Of a stretch of 64,000 nucleotides of DNA, positions 57,075-64,000 are shown one piece after another. Below the pieces are notes generated by a model. That model did no database searches, was not told the DNA's origin, and was given only the letters and a program-made list of their open reading frames with translations. The translations under genes and the position numbers were made by a program. This DNA is from Ilumatobacteraceae bacterium (lineage in GTDB: Bacteria; Actinomycetota; Acidimicrobiia; Acidimicrobiales; Ilumatobacteraceae). Location: assembly GCA_017859395.1 (NCBI GenBank), contig JAFMNE010000007.1, positions 1 through 64,000 of the forward strand, written 5' to 3'. Position 1 is the first letter of the stretch. Each line of letters begins with the position of its first letter.

Positions 57075-58424
57075 TCAGCTCAAGTGTGCATCACCGTCGG
57101 CAGCCGGCGGCGCCCAATTTCCCGTCAACGGCAATCGCAGCCCGATGACCGCACCGCCGCCGTCGCGATCTTCAGCGAACACCTGCCCGCCGTGAGCGAT
57201 CGCCACCTCGGCCACGATCGACAGACCCAACCCCGACCCCGGCAATGTGCGCGCCGTATCGGCTCGGTGGAACCGTTCGAAGATGCGGTCGCGATCGGCG
57301 GCGGGCACACCCGGACCACGGTCCGCGACCGATACGCGGCCGTTGTCCACGACGACTTCGATCGATGCAGTCGACGAGTCAAACTTGGCCGCGTTGTCGA
57401 TCAGGTTCGACACCGCGCGCGCAAGAGCCGCCGGTCGCACCATCACCCGCGAATCATCGGCCGTCAAAGTGACGACACGTCCGGTCCGCTGAGCCACACG
57501 ATCGAGCACGGGCGCGATCACCTCGCCCACCACCACCTCGACCGGATCGGCATCATCGCGTTGCCCGCTCGCCACATCGACAATCTCATTCACCAACGCG
57601 GTGAGCTCGCGTGCCTCGTCCCGTAGAGCGTCGATGATCTCCTGACGGGTCGCCGCATCGAGATCGCCGTACCGGTCGAGCATGTCAAGGTTCGTGCGGA
57701 GACTGGTGAGCGGTGTGCGTAGTTCGTGCCCCGCGTCTTGCACCAGTCGGGCCTGGTCGGCACGCGATCGTTCCAATGCGTCGAGCATTCGACGAAAGGC
57801 GGTGGTGAGACGGCCCACCTCGTCACGTGCAGAATCCTCCGGTATATCGACCGCAAGATCACCAGTTGCCTCCACGGTCTCCGCGGTTGCGGTCAATCGC
57901 CGAAGACCGCCGGTGATCCGCCCGGCAACCAACGAACCGGCAGCGGCTGCGAGAACAGCCACAGCAGCCACAAGCACCGCAATACGGGTCCGCAGCCCTT
58001 CCAACACCTCGTTGTTCTCGCGGAGGTCACGCCCCACGAGAGCCACACCGTTGGGGAACCCGACGGCACGAATGCGGTAGTCGTGACGGCCGACCTCGGC
58101 GGTACGGAAGCTGGTGCGGCCACGACTGCCGATGAGGTCTCGTTCAACGCTCGTCAATTCAACGGTTCGATCGAAGGTGGTGGCCATCACCGTGCCATCG
58201 GCCAAAACGGTTTGCACTGGATACCGGTCGAGTGGGCTGCGGTCGGGCAGGCGACCTCCCTCGGCGGCAACAGCCACGGCCACTGAACCGGCTTCCACCA
58301 ACGACTGGTCGACAGCGTCGGCCAGACGGTCGGAGGTAATGCGATACGCCACCAATCCGACCGCGGCCGTGGCCACCACCGAGGTCAGTGCCGCCGCGAG
58401 CGCGATGCGAGTACGGATACTCAC
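57075..58424 (-). CDS. Two-component sensor histidine kinase (MprB/PrrB-like)
   Basis: A 449-residue kinase with two membrane helices (about 7-28 and 147-169) enclosing a periplasmic sensor of about 115 residues, then HAMP (about 170-222), HisKA with His233 in AGHELRTPLTSL, and HATPase_c with the N box NLIDNAAKFD and G boxes VADRGPGVP and GSGLGLSIV. The architecture is that of the MprB/PrrB envelope-stress kinases. It overlaps the response-regulator gene by four bases. The signal is unknown; the adjacent secreted protein may be target or ligand. Confidence 0.9.
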   Translation of the reverse strand: MSIRTRIALAAALTSVVATAAVGLVAYRITSDRLADAVDQSLVEAGSVAVAVAAEGGRLPDRSPLDRYPVQTVLADGTVMATTFDRTVELTSVERDLIGSRGRTSFRTAEVGRHDYRIRAVGFPNGVALVGRDLRENNEVLEGLRTRIAVLVAAVAVLAAAAGSLVAGRITGGLRRLTATAETVEATGDLAVDIPEDSARDEVGRLTTAFRRMLDALERSRADQARLVQDAGHELRTPLTSLRTNLDMLDRYGDLDAATRQEIIDALRDEARELTALVNEIVDVASGQRDDADPVEVVVGEVIAPVLDRVAQRTGRVVTLTADDSRVMVRPAALARAVSNLIDNAAKFDSSTASIEVVVDNGRVSVADRGPGVPAADRDRIFERFHRADTARTLPGSGLGLSIVAEVAIAHGGQVFAEDRDGGGAVIGLRLPLTGNWAPPAADGDAHLS

Positions 58425-59137
58425 GTCGCGTCACCGTCGCGCATCGTGTACCCCACACCGCGCACCGTTTGGATCAGTCGTGTTGCGCCGTCGGTCTCTG
58501 TCTTACGACGCAGATAGCCGATGTACACCGCCAGATTCTTCGAGTCGGGTCCGAAGTCGTAGTTCCAGATGCGTTCGTAGATCGTGGTGTGATCCAACAC
58601 GATGCCGGCATTCATTGCCAGCAACTCCAACAGGTCGAACTCGGTTTTCGACAGCTCCAACTCGGTGCTGCCACGCCACGCGCGGCGACTCGCCCGATCA
58701 ACCTGCAGATCGCCCACCTGGATCGCTGCATCTGTGGCGCTGTCATCGCTGCGTGAGCGGCGCAACAACGCGCGCAGACGTGCGAAAAGTTCACCGAGAT
58801 CAAACGGTTTGGGCACGTAGTCGTCGGCACCGGCATCGAGCCCCGCGATGCGATCACCAGGCTCGGTGCGCGCCGTCAACATCAGAATCGGTACCTGCGA
58901 CCCTTCAGATCGCAGCACACGACACACGGTGATGCCGTCGATCGCGGGCATCGACACATCGAGGATCACCACATCACAGGGCGTGTCGCGCAGCACATCG
59001 AGCGCTGCGGCGCCGTCGGCAACCGCAGTGACGCGGTACCCCTCAAGCCCGAGGGCACGCTCGAGTGAGGTCCGCACGGCGCGGTCATCGTCGGCAAGCA
59101 CCACATGGGGGCGCTCGGCGGATACGTCAGTGTGCAC
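58421..59137 (-). CDS. OmpR-family response regulator (MprA/PrrA-like)
   Basis: A 238-residue response regulator: receiver (about 10-125) with the DDD acidic patch near 16-18, phospho-acceptor Asp60 in VVILDVSMP, Thr89 and Lys110 in VPKPF, then a winged helix (about 140-235) ending NLAVYIGYLRRKTE and RTVRGVGY. GTG at 59137 was chosen because the receiver follows at once and TGTACT lies 6 bases upstream; the frame runs further upstream without similarity. It leads the operon with the kinase. Confidence 0.92.
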   Translation of the reverse strand: MHTDVSAERPHVVLADDDRAVRTSLERALGLEGYRVTAVADGAAALDVLRDTPCDVVILDVSMPAIDGITVCRVLRSEGSQVPILMLTARTEPGDRIAGLDAGADDYVPKPFDLGELFARLRALLRRSRSDDSATDAAIQVGDLQVDRASRRAWRGSTELELSKTEFDLLELLAMNAGIVLDHTTIYERIWNYDFGPDSKNLAVYIGYLRRKTETDGATRLIQTVRGVGYTMRDGDAT

Positions 59138-59178
59138 GTTCGCAGTACAGCAGATCGGGGTGAGAGTTCGGTGAGAAT

Positions 59179-59547
59179 GTGCCGATGGCACCCGACCCAC
59201 ACCCGGTACGCACCTTGGTGCTGGTCGCCTGTGGAGTGGCTCTCGGTGCGCTGACGCGGTGGATGATCACCGAAGCGGATGTCGGGGTGTGGGCCACGCT
59301 CGTAGCGAACACAGTCGGCTGCGTGGTGGCCGGGCTGGCTGCTCGTCACCGGCCGGCGCTGCGAGCATTCTGGCTAACCGGAGTTGCCGGCGGCCTATCG
59401 ACACTGTCCGCTATCGGCGTCGACACCCACATGTTGTGGACCGACGGGCGCGGCACGACCGCTGTGGCCTATGTCGCCGCCACCTGCGCCGCCGGGCTGG
59501 GGGCGGTCGCCATCGCACGCACAGCGACAGATCGGGTCGTGTCATGA
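59179..59547 (+). CDS. crcB: CrcB/Fluc-family membrane protein, first of a pair
   Basis: A 122-residue protein with four membrane helices in the CrcB (fluoride channel) pattern: GALTRW in helix 1, the pore asparagine in TLVANTVGC in helix 2, and GGLSTLSA in the broken helix 3. Fluc channels are dual-topology dimers; where two genes occur the products form heterodimers. The helix-3 motif normally reads GFxTTFSTF, with two phenylalanines lining the pore; here both positions are aliphatic. ATG at 59185, two codons on, is an alternative start. The stop overlaps the second gene (ATGA). Confidence 0.82.
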   Translation: MPMAPDPHPVRTLVLVACGVALGALTRWMITEADVGVWATLVANTVGCVVAGLAARHRPALRAFWLTGVAGGLSTLSAIGVDTHMLWTDGRGTTAVAYVAATCAAGLGAVAIARTATDRVVS

Positions 59548-59861
59548 GACTGATGTGGCTGGTGCCCGCAGTCATCGCCGCTGCCGCGATCGGCGGCGGC
59601 CTGCGATATGTGATGGCGCGTGCCACAGCGCGTGGGCTTGATGCGGCGAACCTACTCGGCTGCGCAATTGCGGGCGTCGCTGTCGGCCGCGGGATCACCG
59701 ACGATGCCGCGACGGTGCTGGTGATGGCCGGATGTGGCTCGCTCACCAGCCTGTCGGCCGTGCTCGTTGACGTGCGGTCAATACATGCGGCGGCGGGTGC
59801 TGCCGCACGAATAGTGACCGGTGTGGCCGTGGTGGCCACGGCGGCAATGATCGCTGGCTGA
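59544..59861 (+). CDS. crcB: CrcB/Fluc-family membrane protein, second of a pair
   Basis: A 105-residue four-helix partner of the preceding gene. It keeps the Gly-Arg motif GGLRYV in helix 1 and the pore asparagine in AANLLGC, but its helix 3 reads GCGSLTSLSA, again without the phenylalanines. It is shorter than usual CrcB proteins (about 120-130), with tight loops. ATG at 59544 overlaps the first crcB stop, so the two subunits are co-translated. The homologue assignment rests on helix pattern and the Gly/Arg/Asn positions. Confidence 0.78.
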   Translation: MRLMWLVPAVIAAAAIGGGLRYVMARATARGLDAANLLGCAIAGVAVGRGITDDAATVLVMAGCGSLTSLSAVLVDVRSIHAAAGAAARIVTGVAVVATAAMIAG

Positions 59862-59871
59862 TGGCGCGGCG

Positions 59872-61110
59872 TTACGACGTCGCGAGCACGCGCAGCGGAA
59901 GCCGTCGCGGTCCGCGAATCTGACCCACGCTCCACGTGACGTCGCCGTCGACAGTGAACGACGGGAACCGGGCGACGAACTCCTCGATTGCGACCTTCAA
60001 CTCGAGACGGGCGAGGTTCGAGCCAAGGCAGCGGTGAATGCCGAGTCCGAATGCGCCATGGCGGTTCACCTGACGATCGATTACGAACTCGGTGGCCCGT
60101 TCGAACTGCGCCGGGTCGCGGTTTGCCGCGGGGAAGGGCAACAGCACCCAATCGTTTGCCTTCATCGGGCACCCGTGGAAGTCGTGATCTTCTTTCACGA
60201 GGCGCGCCATGGTCACCGGCGCGTACGCCCGAAGGAACTCCTCGAGGGCGAACGTCATCACCTCGGGGTCGTTGGCGAGCCGCGACAAATCATCGGGATG
60301 AGTGCCGAGGTGCCACAGCGACGAGCCAATAGCCGACCAAGTGGTGTCGATGCCCGCGATCAGCAACAACACGATCGACCCGCGTACATGTTCGTGCGAC
60401 AACTTGTTGCCGTCGATCTCCACGTTCATCAGATAGGTCGTGAGGTCGTCACGGGGATTGTTGATGTGATCGGTGATCTGTTCGTCGAGGTAGGCATCGA
60501 GGAGACCCATGAACTGCATTCGCTCTTCGACCGGTTCGTTGATGCGCTCGAGAACGTCGTGCACGAACCCGCGGAACAACTCCTCGTCTTCGGTGGGGAA
60601 GCCGAGCATGCGTGCGATCACGTTCACCGGGATCGACTGCGCGTACTGAGTGGCGCCATCGACGATGGACTCGCCATCGGTGATATCACCCATGCGATCG
60701 AGCAGGTCGTTGCACAGGCGACGAACTTCGGGTTCCCACTCGGCGATCACCTTCGGAGCGAACGGCGGCAGCAGCAGGCGGCGCGCGATGTTGTGAAACG
60801 GGGGGTCGCTCGTGATGGGTGGGGCGGGCCCCACCGGCGCCTCGATCATGGGTCGACCGGTATTCACCACCACACCCTGAGATGTGAAATGGTCCGTGTC
60901 GTAGGCGATCTCATGCACGAATTCGTGACTGAATGGTGCCCACAGACCGCTGTAGCGCTCGCTGCGCGCCATCGGGCACTCGGTGGCTTGGAACTCTGCC
61001 CAGATCTCGTGCGCGCGTTCGTTGTACTCGGGGACCGCATGGTCGAAGTCATTCGCCCAGTCCGTGACCGGTCCGTAGAGGTCGGTGTGGGTGTCGTCGA
61101 TATCGGTCAT
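59872..61110 (-). CDS. Cytochrome P450
   Basis: Soluble bacterial P450 monooxygenase of 412 residues. The I-helix oxygen-activation motif is AGIDTTWS near residue 247, the K-helix ExxR is EEFLRAY near 290, and the haem-binding loop is FGLGIHRCLGSNLAR near 350 with the cysteine thiolate. It resembles CYP families that act on terpenoids, steroids or fatty acids in actinobacteria, but the substrate is not evident. ATG at 61110 has GGGAGA 7-12 bases upstream. It follows the ferredoxin gene by 28 bases and is co-transcribed with it. Confidence 0.94.
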   Translation of the reverse strand: MTDIDDTHTDLYGPVTDWANDFDHAVPEYNERAHEIWAEFQATECPMARSERYSGLWAPFSHEFVHEIAYDTDHFTSQGVVVNTGRPMIEAPVGPAPPITSDPPFHNIARRLLLPPFAPKVIAEWEPEVRRLCNDLLDRMGDITDGESIVDGATQYAQSIPVNVIARMLGFPTEDEELFRGFVHDVLERINEPVEERMQFMGLLDAYLDEQITDHINNPRDDLTTYLMNVEIDGNKLSHEHVRGSIVLLLIAGIDTTWSAIGSSLWHLGTHPDDLSRLANDPEVMTFALEEFLRAYAPVTMARLVKEDHDFHGCPMKANDWVLLPFPAANRDPAQFERATEFVIDRQVNRHGAFGLGIHRCLGSNLARLELKVAIEEFVARFPSFTVDGDVTWSVGQIRGPRRLPLRVLATS

Positions 61111-61138
61111 GGATGTCTCCCGGTGCTGTGAGGGGGTG

Positions 61139-61333
61139 TCACTCGATGATCTTGATGGCGAACTCTGGACAGTTCGCCTCGGCTAGGCGAGCCTTGTCCT
61201 CGAGCTCGACCGGCACCGAACCATCGCCGATCACGACGGCGGTGCCAAAGTCGTCCACGTCGAACAATTCCGGGGCAATGGTGAAACAACGGTTGTGGCC
61301 CTGGCAGGTGTCGGTGTCGACTTCGACGCGCAT
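61139..61333 (-). CDS. CX2HX2C-type 3Fe-4S ferredoxin partner of the P450
   Basis: A 64-residue ferredoxin with ligands Cys10, Cys16 and Cys55 in the pattern C-X2-H-X2-C...CP, where His13 takes the place of the fourth cysteine. This form is known in mycobacterial P450 redox partners. It supplies electrons to the P450 encoded 28 bases downstream; a reductase gene is not present here. ATG at 61333 has TAGTGT 6 bases upstream. Confidence 0.92.
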   Translation of the reverse strand: MRVEVDTDTCQGHNRCFTIAPELFDVDDFGTAVVIGDGSVPVELEDKARLAEANCPEFAIKIIE

Positions 61334-61339
61334 ATCCCC

Positions 61340-61345
61340 ACACTA
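61340..61345 (-). promoter_or_regulatory. -10 element TAGTGT of ferredoxin-P450
   Basis: On the minus strand TAGTGT ends 6 bases before the ferredoxin ATG at 61333. Confidence 0.55.
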
Positions 61346-61404
61346 CGTGCTCGTCAGGTGACCTGCGACACAGCCCCACTCCGGTCGCGCGCGGCGAGTG
61401 CAGA

Positions 61405-61410
61405 TACGAT
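61405..61410 (+). promoter_or_regulatory. -10 element TACGAT of the DedA gene
   Basis: TACGAT ends 7 bases before the GTG at 61418. It decides this start over an in-frame ATG at 61295 inside the ferredoxin gene. Confidence 0.6.
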
Positions 61411-61417
61411 CCTCGCT

Positions 61418-62074
61418 GTGGCTGCGATGACCTCCGCCGTGCTCATCGCCGCTGAAGGTGACGGCATCATCGGGCGCACCACCGCATGGCTGAGCGACGT
61501 CTCCGCTGCGGGCTGGTTCATCGCGGTCATCGCCGTGATCGCTTTCTTCGATTCGGTGGTACCGATCGTGCCGAGCGAGACCACGGTGATCATCGGCGGT
61601 GTTGCGGCCGGTGCTGGCGACCAGAACCTGCTGGTAGTCATCATCGCCGGTGCCGTCGGAGCGTTCCTCGGCGACAACGCGGCGTACATCCTCGGCGGCC
61701 GCCTGTCGGGCCCAATCAGTCGACGGGCGCAACGCCGAGAAAAACTCGCCAAACGGCTGCAGTGGGCCGAGCGTCAGATTCGTGCCCGCGGAGGCCTTCT
61801 GCTGGTGACCGCGCGGTTCATTCCCGGCGGGCGTACCGCGCTCACCGTGTCGTGTGGCATCACCCACCAACCCCGGGCGTGGTTCATGTCGTGGGTGGCG
61901 ATCGCCGTGGTGATCTGGGCGACATACGCCGCTGTGCTCGGCTCGGTGTTCGGACGGGCATTCCAGGATGACCACACCGCAGCGTTCCTCATCGCATTCG
62001 GAACGGCGCTAGCCATCAACGTGGCAATCGAAGCAATCCGCAAGGTGCGTCACATGCGCCGCGCCGCGGGCTGA
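61418..62074 (+). CDS. DedA/SNARE-associated family membrane protein
   Basis: A 218-residue protein of the DedA family, which includes undecaprenyl-phosphate and phospholipid flippases. It has about five hydrophobic segments with the re-entrant region AFFDSVVPIVPSETTVIIGG near residues 44-62, GAFLGDNAAYILGGRLSG near 88, and RFIPGGRTALTVSCGI near 138, where conserved Glu, Asp and Arg residues sit. The basic amphipathic stretch RRAQRREKLAKRL lies between. It is divergent from the ferredoxin gene and convergent with mftD, ending 15 bases away. Confidence 0.9.
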   Translation: MAAMTSAVLIAAEGDGIIGRTTAWLSDVSAAGWFIAVIAVIAFFDSVVPIVPSETTVIIGGVAAGAGDQNLLVVIIAGAVGAFLGDNAAYILGGRLSGPISRRAQRREKLAKRLQWAERQIRARGGLLLVTARFIPGGRTALTVSCGITHQPRAWFMSWVAIAVVIWATYAAVLGSVFGRAFQDDHTAAFLIAFGTALAINVAIEAIRKVRHMRRAAG

Positions 62075-62089
62075 GATCACGCGGCGGGA

Positions 62090-63277
62090 TTAGCCGCCAA
62101 GTCGGCGTGTGAACCCATCGGGGATCAACAAGTCGTTGGCGTCGATGTCGTGCACCGAACCAATCCCCATGCCCAACAGGGTGGAATCAATGCCGTTGCG
62201 CAACACATCGAGCACGTTCTCGACGCCGGCTTGGCCATTGGCCGCCAAGCCCCACAGGTAGGCCCGCCCGATCATCACGGCGCGGGCGCCGAACGCGAGG
62301 GCCTTCACCACATCTGCTCCGCGCCGGACACCGCCATCGAGCACAACCTCGATGTCGTCGCCCACCGCATCGACGATGGAGGGCAGCACACGAATCGTGG
62401 CCGGCGTGCCGTCGAGGTTGTTGCCACCATGGTTCGACACCGAGATCGCGGCGAATCCCGCGTCGACCGCTCGCCGGGCATCGTCCACCCGAGAAATACC
62501 CTTGGCCATGCAGGGCCCACCCCAGGTGGAACTGAACCAGGCGAGGTCGTCCCAGCTGGGTTGTGGTGTGCCCATCCACTGGCCATAGGCACCGAAGAAT
62601 CCCGGCGGGGTTTCACCGGCAGCGACCTGTGCCGGGGTCAACATGTTCGGCGCGGCGAGGTCGGGCAGGGTGCCGCGACGGAGATACCGCCACAGCCACT
62701 TCGGCCGCACGATCGCCGATGGGGCGTATCGCGCCATCGTGCGGAGGCTGAAGTCTTCGGGAAGCGGTGGCGAGCCCCAGTCACGACTGTGGCTGAACGA
62801 CCAGTCGAGGGTGAGGATCACCCCGCGCACACCGGCTGCCCGAGCCCGCTCCATTTGCCCTTCCATCCAATCGCGATCGTTGATCCAGTACATCTGCAAG
62901 AAGACGTCACCACCGGCGCCGGCTACCTCTTCCATCGACTTCGACCCGAACGACGACAGTCCCATCGCGATACCTCGCGCCGCGGCGGCACGGGCAACAG
63001 CCACCTCGCCGTCGGGGTGAACGGCCTGCACACCGGTGGGTGAAATCAGCACGGGCATCGACACGTCGACTCCCATCACGCTGGTGGCCAGATCGCGCTC
63101 GCTGGCACGGTCGGCAACGCGCGGCGCGAATCCAATTTCGCGAAAGGCCGCCTGATTGTCCTCGACGGTGAGGCCTGCCTCACTGCCGGCGATCAGCGCC
63201 TGATACACCTGCCACGGCAGGATGCGCTCGGCTCGCCGTTGAGCGACTGCCACCGATTCGAACCACGGATTGCCCAC
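62090..63277 (-). CDS. mftD: Mycofactocin-system FMN-dependent enzyme MftD
   Basis: A 395-residue member of the FMN alpha-hydroxyacid oxidase family, of the subgroup that oxidatively deaminates the precursor AHDP to pre-mycofactocin. The SPTGVQAVHPDGEVAVARAA and SSFGSKSMEEV regions, LDWSFSHSRDWGSP, ISVSNHGGNNLDGTPA with its active-site His, and LDGGVRRGADVVKAL then GRAYLWGLAANGQAGVENVL for FMN phosphate are very close to mycobacterial MftD. GTG at 63277 was chosen for the TACCCT element 6 bases upstream and the standard NPWFESVAVAQRRA start. Other mft genes (A, B, C, E, F) are not in the window. Confidence 0.9.
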   Translation of the reverse strand: MGNPWFESVAVAQRRAERILPWQVYQALIAGSEAGLTVEDNQAAFREIGFAPRVADRASERDLATSVMGVDVSMPVLISPTGVQAVHPDGEVAVARAAAARGIAMGLSSFGSKSMEEVAGAGGDVFLQMYWINDRDWMEGQMERARAAGVRGVILTLDWSFSHSRDWGSPPLPEDFSLRTMARYAPSAIVRPKWLWRYLRRGTLPDLAAPNMLTPAQVAAGETPPGFFGAYGQWMGTPQPSWDDLAWFSSTWGGPCMAKGISRVDDARRAVDAGFAAISVSNHGGNNLDGTPATIRVLPSIVDAVGDDIEVVLDGGVRRGADVVKALAFGARAVMIGRAYLWGLAANGQAGVENVLDVLRNGIDSTLLGMGIGSVHDIDANDLLIPDGFTRRLGG

Positions 63278-63283
63278 GGCGAC

Positions 63284-63289
63284 AGGGTA
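63284..63289 (-). promoter_or_regulatory. -10 element TACCCT of mftD
   Basis: On the minus strand TACCCT ends 6 bases before the mftD GTG at 63277. Confidence 0.6.
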
Positions 63290-63356
63290 CCGAGCGCGTT
63301 GCCCACGTGCCCGTCCGGCGCAGGAATAGCAACGACACCACGCGGTTGGATCAGCC

Positions 63357-64000
63357 ATGAGTCGTTCCGCTCCACCGCTGGCCACCGTGACCGATGCTGT
63401 GCTCGAGGCCAGCGTCATCGGATCATTTTCTGCCATCGGCCCACGCGTCCGTGGCCGCCTGCAGCACTGGGGCCCAGCGGTGGGAGATCTGCACGGACGC
63501 ACCTACGTCGTAACCGGAGCGACATCGGGTATCGGCCGAGCCGCGGCCACCATGTTGAGTGCCGCGGGCGCCCGCGTGTTCGTCACCGGACGCGACAGTG
63601 CGCGCACCGTCCAGGCTGCGACGGAGATCACTGCGGCCGCCGACTCCTCCGAGCCCGGCGTCGAACCAATCGCAGCCGATATGGGCGAACTCGATCAGGT
63701 ACGCGCCGCCGTCGACGACATCGCGTCACGATGCGATCACCTCGACGGCGTGCTGCATAACGCCGGCGCACTGTCGGCCACGCGTACCGAGTCGTCTGCT
63801 GGGGTGGAGTCCACCGTCGCGTCCCAGGTGCACGGGCCATTCCTCGCTACCCATCTCCTCCTCGATCTATTGCGCGCCGCGCCGTCGCCGGCACGGGTGG
63901 TCACCATGTCGTCCGGCGGCATGTATGCCGCACCGCTCACCGTTGACGGCCTGCAGATGCCACCCGATTCGTATCGCGGTGCCGAGCAGTACGCGCGCGT
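63357..64000 (+). CDS. Short-chain dehydrogenase/reductase, 3' end outside the window
   Basis: The frame runs from ATG at 63357 to the window edge (214 codons visible) without a stop. The Rossmann motif TGATSGIGRA lies near residues 51-60, the acidic strand is IAADMGEL, HNAG near residue 137, and the serine strand VVTMSSGG near 180; the following SYRGAEQY segment places the catalytic Tyr near the edge, and the YxxxK lysine would be just outside or at the last codons. An N-terminal extension of about 45 residues precedes the fold, similar to DHRS12/retinol-dehydrogenase-like SDRs. It is divergent from mftD and may belong with it. Confidence 0.85.
   Translation, partial: MSRSAPPLATVTDAVLEASVIGSFSAIGPRVRGRLQHWGPAVGDLHGRTYVVTGATSGIGRAAATMLSAAGARVFVTGRDSARTVQAATEITAAADSSEPGVEPIAADMGELDQVRAAVDDIASRCDHLDGVLHNAGALSATRTESSAGVESTVASQVHGPFLATHLLLDLLRAAPSPARVVTMSSGGMYAAPLTVDGLQMPPDSYRGAEQYAR

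Noticed and set aside
59138-59178. Possible fluoride riboswitch before the crcB pair
   Set aside because: Only 41 bases separate the divergent starts, too short for the known aptamer plus a promoter.
60034-61131. 365-codon open frame on the plus strand
   Set aside because: Antisense to the P450, which has intact haem and ExxR motifs.
1-64000. tRNA, rRNA, CRISPR arrays, insertion sequences, prophage
   Set aside because: I looked for cloverleaf-like sequences, regularly spaced repeats, transposase motifs and terminal repeats and found none. A tRNA or Infernal scan would settle the RNA part.

Overview
The window is GC-rich (by eye about 60-65%), densely coded DNA with 64 protein genes on both strands, GTG starts throughout and no gap over 300 bases. 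Gene content points to an Actinomycetota chromosome: two WhiB proteins, a fused FbiC for coenzyme F420, MftD of the mycofactocin system, a CX2HX2C ferredoxin with a P450, a SenX3/RegX3-type phosphate regulator and DUF3097. Within the phylum an Acidimicrobiia (Ilumatobacter-like) origin is my best guess, an inference from gene content only. I saw no rRNA, tRNA, CRISPR array, transposon or prophage.

Layout. 1-6.2 kb: an anchored Thr/Pro-rich protein, then a run of glycosyltransferase, methyltransferase, squalene-cyclase-fold protein, acyltransferase and MFS transporter that looks like an uncharacterised envelope lipid pathway. 6.2-14.2 kb: a methyltransferase, tesB, a PQQ-type sugar dehydrogenase lipoprotein, an epimerase-like/moaE/small membrane protein/mreB operon, a DUF2342 protein and an MFS carrier. 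14.3-23.6 kb: the phosphate block, ppk then pstS-pstC-pstA-pstB-phoU-senX3-regX3, with an 11-bp-periodic PHO box before pstS and a strong hairpin after it. 23.8-32.2 kb: whiB-tatA-whiB, a VWA/MoxR pair with an inverted nucleotidyl cyclase between its members, azlCD and an aberrant GH2 protein. 32.2-41.1 kb: sdhCAB, an HxlR regulator divergent from fbiC with palindromes between them, and a pyrophosphate-driven ion pump. 41.2-52.9 kb: DUF3097, a DMT carrier, SCP2, deoD, mdh, an OafA-like acyltransferase and the B12-domain/sucC/sucD/purH operon. 53-64 kb: pcrA, a stress protein, a two-component system beside a repeat-bearing secreted protein, paired CrcB-like proteins, ferredoxin-P450, DedA, mftD and the start of an SDR.

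How the parts fit. The phosphate block forms a closed circuit of uptake, storage as polyphosphate and sensing, and the membrane pyrophosphatase also belongs to phosphate/energy economy. SdhCAB, Mdh and SucCD are TCA-cycle enzymes, and the B12 domain beside SucCD suggests entry of methylmalonyl-CoA. FbiC, MftD, the ferredoxin/P450 pair and SDR point to the redox-cofactor-rich metabolism typical of actinobacteria.

The most general new observation is regulatory. At least 22 genes have a TAnnnT hexamer ending 6-8 bases before the start codon, the layout expected for leaderless mRNAs. Several enzymes carry substitutions at residues normally essential (GH2-like protein, DUF2342 protein, CrcB pair, PurH cyclohydrolase domain, epimerase-like protein); these are listed as separate findings.
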